A DNA stretch of 49,342 nucleotides, taken from assembly GCA_902554885.1 (NCBI GenBank), contig CACDPV010000008.1, positions 1 to 49,342 of the forward strand. The letters are read 5' to 3'. Positions 42,968 to 49,342 of the stretch are shown here, in pieces; positions within the stretch are counted from its first letter, which is position 1, and each line of letters begins with the position of its first letter. Source of the stretch: Paracoccaceae bacterium. Its GTDB lineage: Bacteria > Pseudomonadota > Alphaproteobacteria > Rhodobacterales > Rhodobacteraceae. The notes under the pieces are model-generated. The model was not told the DNA's origin and made no database searches. It saw only the letters and a program-made list of their open reading frames with translations. Position numbers and translations under genes: made by a program.

Positions 42968-43855
42968 ATGACAAAAATTTCCAGATATTTTGTGCCAAAA
43001 TTTTCGTGGCTGGCACTTCCTTTTGCGGCAGTCTTTTTTCTTTTCTTTGTCATCCCTCTTTTCCTAACAATTATAGTCAGCTTCTGGGATTATAATGATT
43101 ATTCTATAATTCCAGATCTGATTTTCGAAAATTATGTATATATTTTTGAAGGCTGTTTTCAGTTTGACGCAGATCTTTGTATGACTTTTAAGACATATCT
43201 TTCGACACTTTACTTCTGTCTATTAACTTGGGGGCTTACATTATTTGTCGGGTTCTTTGTGGCCTATTTTTTGGCATTTTACGTGAAGACTATACCAATC
43301 CAAATTGTATTATTTTTGATTTGCACAATTCCATTTTGGACATCTAACGTAATTAGAATGGTATCTTGGATACCGCTTCTTGGAAGGCATGGTTTGATAA
43401 ATGATACCTTAATATTTTTGGGCATAATAGATGCACCAGTTGAATGGTTTTTATATTCGGAATTTTCAGTAATTTTGGCTCTTGTCCATCTTTACACATT
43501 GTTCATGATTGTACCAATTTTCAACTCAATGATACGAATTGATAAAAGTATCATTGAAGGTGCCTACGATGCTGGCGCGAGTGAAATACAAATTTTGACA
43601 AATATTATTATACCGCTGTGCAAACCTGGAATTGTGATTGGTTCTATATTTGTTGTGACAGTCGTAATGGGAGATTTTGTTACTATTGGTATTATGGGTG
43701 GGCAACAACTCGCCTCGATTGGAAAAATTATAAATACTGAGATGAATTATCTACAATTACCAGGTGCCGCCGCCAACGCTGTGATACTGCTTTTTATAAC
43801 CATCATAATTATAATTACGATGACAAAATTTATAGATATCAGAAAGGAACTTTGA
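42968..43855 (+). CDS. Spermidine/putrescine-type ABC importer, permease (PotB-like)
   Basis: 295 aa with six spans. N-terminal WLALPFAAVFFLFFVIPLFL; the EAA loop is IIEGAYDAGASEIQIL followed by IIIPLCKPG near 195-220. It is rich in aromatic residues. It forms the channel with the PotC-like protein, whose gene begins 1 nt after its stop. AT-rich, with the same codon style as the upstream importer genes. Confidence 0.88.
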   Translation: MTKISRYFVPKFSWLALPFAAVFFLFFVIPLFLTIIVSFWDYNDYSIIPDLIFENYVYIFEGCFQFDADLCMTFKTYLSTLYFCLLTWGLTLFVGFFVAYFLAFYVKTIPIQIVLFLICTIPFWTSNVIRMVSWIPLLGRHGLINDTLIFLGIIDAPVEWFLYSEFSVILALVHLYTLFMIVPIFNSMIRIDKSIIEGAYDAGASEIQILTNIIIPLCKPGIVIGSIFVVTVVMGDFVTIGIMGGQQLASIGKIINTEMNYLQLPGAAANAVILLFITIIIIITMTKFIDIRKEL

Positions 43856-43856
43856 A

Positions 43857-44738
43857 ATGCATCGTACAGGTTCTCGCGGGTTTTACTTTTTCTTGATATT
43901 TTTCGTTCTGTTCGCTCTATTCCTTTATGGCCCTATGTTTTCAATTATTTTGCTGAGTTTTCAGGGCCCGAACGGTGGGCTTACCTTTCCAATGAATGGC
44001 TTCTCGTTTCATTGGTTTGGGGAGCTATGGAAAGGTGCCGGCGTGGTCGATATCGGTTCCGCTTTCAGAAGATCTTTGCTTTTGGGCTTTGTCGTCATGA
44101 TTTTAACAGTGGTTTTATCAGTGGCAGCCGGTTTGGCATTCAGAAAACAGTTTCGAGGGGCAGAACTACTGTTCCTTATGACAATTGCCAGCTTAATAGT
44201 GCCATCTATCGTTCTGTCTTTAGGGGTGGCTTTAGAATTTAGGTTACTGGATGAAACAATAAAATGGTTTGGTGGACGATTTGAAATAGAGAAGATAAAT
44301 TACGAATTTCAAACAACCCTAGGAATGTTTACCAGCGGAATGGGGACACAATTAACCTGGACCCTGCCGTTTGGATTACTTATTATGTTTGCCGTATTTA
44401 ATCGTTTCGATAAATCATACGAAGAAGCGGCCAGAGATCTCGGAGCAACCCAATGGCAAACCATTCGAGAAGTTGTGCTTCCAATCATTGCCCCAAGTAT
44501 TGTTGGTATCGGCCTATTTGGGTTTACACTATCTTATGACGAACTTGCCAGGTCCTCACAGGTTATGGGTGCTACAAACACTCTGCCTCTGGAATTGCGG
44601 GGATTAACAACAACCGTAACGACCCCAATAATTTACGCACTTGGAACAATCACCACACTCTTCTCGTTTGTAGTGATCGGGACATTTTTCTTAATCTTTT
44701 GGCTACTTTCTCGTTCACGATCAAAGGTGCTTCGCTGA
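43857..44738 (+). CDS. Spermidine/putrescine-type ABC importer, permease (PotC-like)
   Basis: 293 aa. Begins RGFYFFLIFFVLFALFLYGP, has GFSFHWFGELWK (the PotC-type periplasmic start) and the EAA loop SYEEAARDLGATQWQTI followed by VVLPIIAPS near 180-205. With the PotB-like protein it makes the transmembrane pathway. It is followed 24 nt later by the racemase-like gene, so that enzyme belongs to the same transcription unit. Confidence 0.88.
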   Translation: MHRTGSRGFYFFLIFFVLFALFLYGPMFSIILLSFQGPNGGLTFPMNGFSFHWFGELWKGAGVVDIGSAFRRSLLLGFVVMILTVVLSVAAGLAFRKQFRGAELLFLMTIASLIVPSIVLSLGVALEFRLLDETIKWFGGRFEIEKINYEFQTTLGMFTSGMGTQLTWTLPFGLLIMFAVFNRFDKSYEEAARDLGATQWQTIREVVLPIIAPSIVGIGLFGFTLSYDELARSSQVMGATNTLPLELRGLTTTVTTPIIYALGTITTLFSFVVIGTFFLIFWLLSRSRSKVLR

Positions 44739-44762
44739 TAGTTAAAGTTCAGGGAATATAAA

Positions 44763-45398
44763 ATGAAAGTAATTTTGATCAACCCCAACAGCACAGAAGC
44801 TATGACTGTAAGTTCGGTGGAGGCAGCCCAAGCAGCAGAACCTGAAATTGAATTTGTAGGCTGGACATCTCGCGAGGGGCCGCGTTCCATCCAAGGACCA
44901 GAAGACGGCGAAAGGGCAATTGGGCCCTTACTTGAGTTGGTTAATAAAGCCGTTGCTGAAAAGCCATTAGCTGTAATACTTGGCTGTTTTGACGATACAG
45001 GATTACAACAAGCTAAACAAATTTGTAAGTGTCCAGTATTGGGTATTGGAGAAGCTAGCTTTGTACTTTCTAGTCTTTATTCAAGTCAAACCGCAGTTAT
45101 AACCACGGTGAAAGAGGCTGTTCCAATTATAAAAAACAACATCGCAAATTTAGGTTATCAGAATAATGTAACAGATGTAATTGCCGCAGATGTCGAGGTT
45201 TTAGAATTAGAATACAACCAAAATGGATCAGCGATGAAATTTGCGCAAGCTTCTGAGAGCTTAAACCCAAATATAAAAAATATAATATTAGGATGTGCTG
45301 GTGCTGTTAATATCAAAGATGAATTTGAGAGGCTTACAGGTTACACTGCATTTGACGGCGTAACGAGTGCAGCAAAGCTCTGCCGCTCATTGCTCTAA
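44763..45398 (+). CDS. Asp/Glu/hydantoin racemase-family protein
   Basis: 211 aa. The family start KVILINPNSTEAMT is clear. Two catalytic cysteines of the racemase two-base mechanism are recognisable: C75 (AVILGCFDDTG) and C178 (NIILGCAGAVN). Members racemise hydantoins or aspartate, or act as maleate isomerases or related enzymes; which applies here is unknown. AGGGAATATAAA precedes the ATG. As the last gene of the pot-type operon it suggests that the imported compound has a stereocentre needing inversion (inference). Confidence 0.85.
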   Translation: MKVILINPNSTEAMTVSSVEAAQAAEPEIEFVGWTSREGPRSIQGPEDGERAIGPLLELVNKAVAEKPLAVILGCFDDTGLQQAKQICKCPVLGIGEASFVLSSLYSSQTAVITTVKEAVPIIKNNIANLGYQNNVTDVIAADVEVLELEYNQNGSAMKFAQASESLNPNIKNIILGCAGAVNIKDEFERLTGYTAFDGVTSAAKLCRSLL

Positions 45399-45496
45399 GT
45401 CTTTTTTATAAATACTCTAAATGTCGACTTTGAGCATATTGATAGTTTCACGATTACAATACCCAAACATGCCATCTAATAGTAAGTTCTATACTC

Positions 45497-45519
45497 TGCA
45501 CAACGCGCGAAGTTGTACA
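45497..45519. promoter_or_regulatory. Inverted repeat upstream of the lyase/CoA-transferase genes
   Basis: TGCACAAC (45497-45504) and GTTGTACA (45512-45519) are an 8-nt inverted repeat with one mismatch and a 7-nt spacer. It lies about 70 nt before the lyase start within a 189-nt gap that otherwise holds no gene. The form suits a dimeric regulator, but no regulator gene is adjacent in the window. Confidence 0.4.
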
Positions 45520-45587
45520 TATTTTTGACATGCTCCAGTTCTAGGATTTATATTGTTCTGGAAAAATTCACAAAGGAGGGTCTCCGC

Positions 45588-46538
45588 GTGCATCAAGAAG
45601 TTGACGTGCTGGTGAGTGAGGTTGGACCGCGCGATGGATTACAGAGCATCAAACGTGTAATGCCGACAGAGAACAAAATTCTTTGGATCAGCGCGCTAGC
45701 GTCTTCTGGGCTTCGTGAGATTGAAGTAGGATCATTTGTGTCTCCACATTTGATGCCTCAAATGGCTGATTGCGCCACTTTAGTAAGAGAGGCGAACAAA
45801 CTTGAGAATCTCAACGTTCTGGCGCTAGTTCCCAATCTTAAGGGTGCAGAACTTGCAATTGCAGCAGGTACGCGCAAGTTGACCATGCCAATTTCAGCTT
45901 CGCTAGAGCATAGCCTCAATAATATTGGCAAGACCCCCAGAGAAGCAATTGAAGAGGTCTCCAGGGTATGTGGTTTACGTGACTCTACGTCCGTTGAGCA
46001 GCGCCCCACTATCGATATTGGCATCTCAACTGCGTTCGGCTGTACGCTGGAGGGTGCCGTTTCGGAAGACTGGGTAATGGAAATGGCAGGACTACTTGCA
46101 AAGGCCGGGGCGGACAGTATTGGTCTTTCAGATACGACTGGCTATGCTAATCCTAGCCAGATTAAGCGAATGTTCCGCCGCCTGCGCGGTGAGATTGGTG
46201 TGGAGAAAATGGCAGGCGCTCATCTGCATAACACGCGCGGCCAGGGCCTTGCCAACGTTGTAGCTGCTTTAGAGGTTGATGTTGCTACCTTCGACTCCTC
46301 GCTTGGGGGGCTTGGTGGCTGCCCATTTGCACCCGGAGCAACCGGTAACATTGTGACAGAAGATCTTGTATTTATGCTGGAAGCTATGGGTTTACATACA
46401 GGTATAGATTTAGATGCTTTGATTGCGACACGTGAGGTGTTGTTGAGTGGTCTGCCAGACGAAGTAATATATGGAAACATCCCGGAGGCTGGCCTGCCTA
46501 AGGGCTTTACCTATGCCAGTGAAAGGAATGTAACATGA
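45588..46538 (+). CDS. Hydroxymethylglutaryl-CoA lyase-like enzyme
   Basis: 316 aa with GTG start at 45588, chosen because AAAGGAGGG sits 8-16 nt upstream; a longer frame from 45513 overlaps it. DRE-TIM/HMGL-like family: SEVGPRDGLQS near 10-20 with catalytic Arg/Asp, HLHNTRGQG for metal binding, and the cysteine loop GGLGGCPFAPGATGN. HMG-CoA lyases make acetyl-CoA and acetoacetate; relatives act on other 3-hydroxyacyl-CoAs. It overlaps the CoA-transferase gene (ATGA). Its sequence is clearly more GC-rich than the pot-type genes before it. Confidence 0.85.
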   Translation: MHQEVDVLVSEVGPRDGLQSIKRVMPTENKILWISALASSGLREIEVGSFVSPHLMPQMADCATLVREANKLENLNVLALVPNLKGAELAIAAGTRKLTMPISASLEHSLNNIGKTPREAIEEVSRVCGLRDSTSVEQRPTIDIGISTAFGCTLEGAVSEDWVMEMAGLLAKAGADSIGLSDTTGYANPSQIKRMFRRLRGEIGVEKMAGAHLHNTRGQGLANVVAALEVDVATFDSSLGGLGGCPFAPGATGNIVTEDLVFMLEAMGLHTGIDLDALIATREVLLSGLPDEVIYGNIPEAGLPKGFTYASERNVT

Positions 46539-47737
46539 CCCATGCTCCACGCCCTTTAAAAGGTGTCAGAGTAGTCGAATTCAGCCACATGGTGATGGGC
46601 CCCACCTGCGGCTTAGTCCTTGCCGACCTTGGTGCCGATGTAGTCAAGGTTGAACCTGCTCCAGACGGAGATAAGACGAGACGACTGCCCGGATCAGGCG
46701 CTGGCTTTTTTGGAACCTATAACCGCAATAAGAGAAGCATCTCTGTAAATTTAAAATCTGCTGAGGGGCTTGAGTTTGCTACAAGCCTCGTGCGTGCCTC
46801 AGATGTTTTAATTGAGAACTTTAGTGCAGGAGTGCTAGATCGTCTTGGTCTTGGCTATGATGCAATGCAAAAGATTAATCCTGGTTTGGTTTACTGTGCA
46901 CTAAAGGGCTTTCTTAGTGGCCCATATGAGCAGCGTGCTGCACTTGACGAAGTGGTGCAGATGATGGGTGGACTGGCTTATATGACCGGCCCCAAAGGTT
47001 GCCCTTTGCGTGCTGGTGCTTCCATTAATGATGTGATGGGTGGTTTATTTGGAGTAATTTCAATTCAGGCTGCTCTATTGGAACGGCAGCGTACTGGAAA
47101 AGGTGCATTCGTTCGTTCGGGTCTCTTCGAGAACAATGTGTTCCTGGTTGCACAACACATGGTTCAATATCGTCAAACTGGAGTCCCCGCGGCACCGATG
47201 CCTGAGCGAATATCTGCCTGGGCAGTCTACGACGTATTTGACACGTCTGATAATGAAAAGATTTTTGTTGGCGTTGTCAGTGACAAGCAGTGGAAACAAT
47301 TTTGCAATGCTTTTAGCCTGAGTGATCTCCTTCAAAACAAAGAATTGCAAACCAACGCAGAGCGGGTTCTTTGCCGCGATGCATTTATGCCTCGCCTGCG
47401 TAAAATCTTCCTGGGCAGGGAACTATCGCAAGTCATAATGATTTGCGATCGCATAGGGCTTCCCTTTGCTCCGATCCTAAGGCCGGACCAGCTTTTCGAC
47501 GACCCTCATGTCAACCATCCCGGTGCTACCGTTGAAATAACGCTAAGTAACGGTATGCGAGCAAAGGTTCCGGCAATTCCCATTGAATATAATGGATTTC
47601 GGCCTGGACTTCATCGTGGTTTGCCGCAGATTGGGGAGCATAATGATGATGTAGCCAATGAGTTGGGGTATTCTGATGAGGATTTGAAACGTCTACGCCC
47701 TTTTCTTGGAACTGCTGAGACCAATCAACCAAAATAA
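46535..47737 (+). CDS. Class III (CaiB/BaiF family) CoA-transferase
   Basis: 400 aa. Family motifs: GVRVVEFSHMVMGPTCGLVLADLGADVVKVE at the start, NRNKRSISVNLKS, ENFSAGVLDRLGLGYD, and the likely catalytic Asp166 in GASINDVMGG. These enzymes move CoA between carboxylic acids (formyl-CoA:oxalate, succinyl-CoA:HMG and others). Overlap with the lyase gene implies that the two work together: activate an acid to its CoA ester, then cleave it. Human SUGCT, which makes HMG-CoA, belongs to the same family, so 3-hydroxy-3-methylglutarate is one candidate substrate (inference). Confidence 0.85.
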   Translation: MTHAPRPLKGVRVVEFSHMVMGPTCGLVLADLGADVVKVEPAPDGDKTRRLPGSGAGFFGTYNRNKRSISVNLKSAEGLEFATSLVRASDVLIENFSAGVLDRLGLGYDAMQKINPGLVYCALKGFLSGPYEQRAALDEVVQMMGGLAYMTGPKGCPLRAGASINDVMGGLFGVISIQAALLERQRTGKGAFVRSGLFENNVFLVAQHMVQYRQTGVPAAPMPERISAWAVYDVFDTSDNEKIFVGVVSDKQWKQFCNAFSLSDLLQNKELQTNAERVLCRDAFMPRLRKIFLGRELSQVIMICDRIGLPFAPILRPDQLFDDPHVNHPGATVEITLSNGMRAKVPAIPIEYNGFRPGLHRGLPQIGEHNDDVANELGYSDEDLKRLRPFLGTAETNQPK

Positions 47738-47772
47738 ATGCGTTTTAAAACTGAAAAACCGAAGATGTATAA

Positions 47773-49107
47773 TCATACGCGTTCATCGCGTGACATTTGT
47801 TCCAAAGCATTTCCTGCGGCCTCGATCGAAGTGTCAATATCGGCCTGATTATGTTCTGTACAGCTCAGATTATGAAGAATTTTATTGCCGGAAAAGAAGA
47901 TCCCTTGATCCCTCATTTTTTGTGAAAAATCCGCATACTTTGCTAAATTGACCGTTTGGCAAAAGTCCCTATAATTCGTAATTTCATCGAGATCAGTAAA
48001 GACTGGGTGAAACATTGAGCCAATATTTTGAACCCGCATATTCTGTCCTGCGTCAGCTGCGGCTTGATTTAAACGCTTGGTTATTTGATCTCCGATTTCA
48101 GATATCTTTTTATATCCGGCGTAATTATCAAGGCTCATTTCCTCAAGCATGGTTTTCGTTGCAAACAGACCCAAACGAGGAGCATTATGGCTTCCATAAT
48201 GCAATACTTTACCATACTCGATGCTTTCCATAATATGATCGGGACCTCCGATCGCAGCGATTGGAAAGCCTTGGCCCAAGGCTTTGCCGTAAGTGACAAT
48301 ATCAGGCTTTAATCCGTATAGTTCGGCCACACCGCCTGGAGCCACTCGAAATCCAGTGACCGTTTCATCTAGGTAAAATAAGACTTCAAACTCCCTGCAC
48401 AGAGATTCTACTGCTTTTAAGTAGCCTGGCTTGGGAGGTATGACCCCCATATTTGACATCACACCCTCCATGACAACACAGGCAATTTCATGTCCGTGAG
48501 CGCGCAGCACTCTTTCCAAAGCCTCGACATCGTTCCAGACACAGACCAAAGTATCTTCCCAGGAGCCAGGTGTTAATCCAGAACTGTCAGGAATGCGTAC
48601 CGGATCATTTGGATGTCCGAGCGAAGTTACATACTGTGGGTTGGAACTTACCAGCAGGCCATCATACCATCCGTGATAATGGCCCTCAAACTTAAGGATT
48701 TTGCGCTTACCAGTGATGCCACGTGCCATTCTAACACCGGTCATACAGGCCTCTGTGCCTGTATTTGCAAAACGCACTTTATCCACATGGGGCAGCATAC
48801 TGACCATCAATTCGGCAGTCTCTACTTCGACCTCTAGGGCTGTTGCGAAATGGGTGCCCCCAGCGACTTCTTGCTGAATCACCTCAACAATTTTTGGATG
48901 GGCGTGGCCCATTGGAAGACAGCCAAATGATAGTTGCCAATCGATGTATTCATTCCCATCTACATCCCAGACCCGGGATCCCCGTCCTTCGCGAATATAG
49001 GGCGGAAAGGGTTTGTAGTTCATAGGCCCCCGAGACGCAGAGCTACAACCTTCCACCAAAACGTCCATTGCGCGTTCGAATAAAAGCTCGGATTGTTTGT
49101 GCTGCAT
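47773..49107 (-). CDS. Class III aminotransferase, glutamate-1-semialdehyde aminomutase-like
   Basis: 444 aa from ATG 49107 (a weak AGGA precedes it); the upstream ATG at 49143 lies inside the neighbouring gene. PLP features: GTEACMTGVRMARG, KFEGHYHGWYDG, the Asp of LDETVTGFRV (about 247) for the pyridine nitrogen, and the Schiff-base Lys275 in TYGKALGQG. The sequence is GSAM-type, but the genuine HemL wording GGGLP is GQGFP here, so a catabolic amino-acid or amine aminotransferase is more likely than tetrapyrrole synthesis. Convergent with the CoA-transferase gene. Confidence 0.85.
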   Translation of the reverse strand: MQHKQSELLFERAMDVLVEGCSSASRGPMNYKPFPPYIREGRGSRVWDVDGNEYIDWQLSFGCLPMGHAHPKIVEVIQQEVAGGTHFATALEVEVETAELMVSMLPHVDKVRFANTGTEACMTGVRMARGITGKRKILKFEGHYHGWYDGLLVSSNPQYVTSLGHPNDPVRIPDSSGLTPGSWEDTLVCVWNDVEALERVLRAHGHEIACVVMEGVMSNMGVIPPKPGYLKAVESLCREFEVLFYLDETVTGFRVAPGGVAELYGLKPDIVTYGKALGQGFPIAAIGGPDHIMESIEYGKVLHYGSHNAPRLGLFATKTMLEEMSLDNYAGYKKISEIGDQITKRLNQAAADAGQNMRVQNIGSMFHPVFTDLDEITNYRDFCQTVNLAKYADFSQKMRDQGIFFSGNKILHNLSCTEHNQADIDTSIEAAGNALEQMSRDERV

Positions 49108-49129
49108 ATCTTGTCCTATCAAATTTTGC

Positions 49130-49342
49130 TTACCCCAAAGCATTCAAAAGATCATTTGCCTGATCTTGGGCTGTTTCTGTCGAAAGGGTCTCAATGTTTT
49201 TTCCCAGAAGTTTACGCAATGCTTTTTGTGTCTCAACTGTAAATGCAATAGTCCCATCTTTTGCCATCTCGTCAATACCATCCCACTTCAAAGATGCTTC
49301 ATTCACGGTAATTGCCTGTTCCAAAGACCACTCATCCGGAAG
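49130..49342 (-). CDS. Unrecognised protein, C-terminal 70 residues (runs off right edge)
   Basis: The frame is open from the right edge and ends at TAA 49132-49130. The visible tail is acidic and helical-looking (DGIDEMAKDGTIAF, ETQKALRKLLGKN) and does not match a family I recognise. It ends 22 nt before the aminotransferase start on the same strand, so the two probably share a transcript. The start and main domain lie outside the window. Confidence 0.6.
   Translation of the reverse strand, partial: LPDEWSLEQAITVNEASLKWDGIDEMAKDGTIAFTVETQKALRKLLGKNIETLSTETAQDQANDLLNALG

Noticed and set aside
47773-49107. Housekeeping hemL
   Set aside because: The sequence is GSAM-like but key motifs differ, and the neighbours are catabolic; alphaproteobacteria usually make 5-aminolevulinate with HemA (Shemin pathway) and need no HemL.
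1-49342. CRISPR array, IS elements, prophage or toxin-antitoxin genes
   Set aside because: No regularly spaced repeats, transposase, phage or toxin-like genes were seen in any frame.

Overview
The window reads as chromosome of an AT-rich alphaproteobacterium of the Rhodobacterales (Roseobacter-like, probably marine). The basis is recalled family resemblance and gene order, not a search: SecY, RpoA and RpsE look strongly Rhodobacteraceae-like, and the orders rplQ / Do-like protease / rarA / rluC / ATP12 chaperone / aapJQMP and rpmH / rnpA / yidD / ttcA / yidC / MOSC / engB / argB fit that group.

Layout. 1-6300 (+): the end of the spc operon and the alpha operon (rplR end, rpsE, rpmD, rplO, secY, adk, rpsM, rpsK, rpoA, rplQ), closed by a strong terminator. 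Three gaps inside it (before rplO, rpsM and rplQ) carry RNA folds that look like translational leaders. 6356-10949 (+): periplasmic serine protease, RarA, RNA pseudouridine synthase, F1-ATPase assembly chaperone ATP12. 11143-15554 (+): the complete general L-amino-acid ABC importer AapJQMP with an attenuator-like hairpin after the binding-protein gene. 15595-23513 (-): a long, tightly packed leftward block, read from rpmH through rnpA, yidD, ttcA, yidC, a MOSC protein, engB, argB, a fatty-acid-hydroxylase-type membrane enzyme and a ferredoxin-like protein to sixA. 23746-25891 (+): a TVP38/DedA-type membrane protein overlapping a MerA-like flavoprotein.

The accessory part starts at tRNA-Arg(ACG), 26024-26100. 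The last bases of this tRNA plus about 48 nt downstream recur, ungapped and 42/57 identical, at 34998-35054. Just inside each end lies a tandem GGACC-type motif. This brackets about 8.9 kb that looks like an old tRNA-targeted island that has lost its integrase. Its cargo is an AcoR-like regulator whose sigma-54 contact motif and Walker B acidic pair are missing, an SDR dehydrogenase, and a five-gene sugar/polyol ABC importer with two non-identical ATPases of the GlpS/GlpT type. Next come a leftward ribose/xylose-type operon (FGGY kinase, binding protein, double ATPase, permease; 35105-40110) and a spermidine/putrescine-type importer (ATPase leftward; Tat-exported binding protein, two permeases and an Asp/Glu-hydantoin racemase-like enzyme rightward; 40381-45398). 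The right end holds an HMG-CoA-lyase-like and class III CoA-transferase pair, a GSAM-like class III aminotransferase and the end of an unrecognised gene. The lyase/CoA-transferase pair is visibly more GC-rich than its neighbours.

Overall, a conserved housekeeping core is followed by nutrient-scavenging modules: four complete ABC importers in about 35 kb, each with a strong stem-loop directly after its binding-protein gene. No CRISPR array, IS element, prophage gene or intact recombinase was seen.
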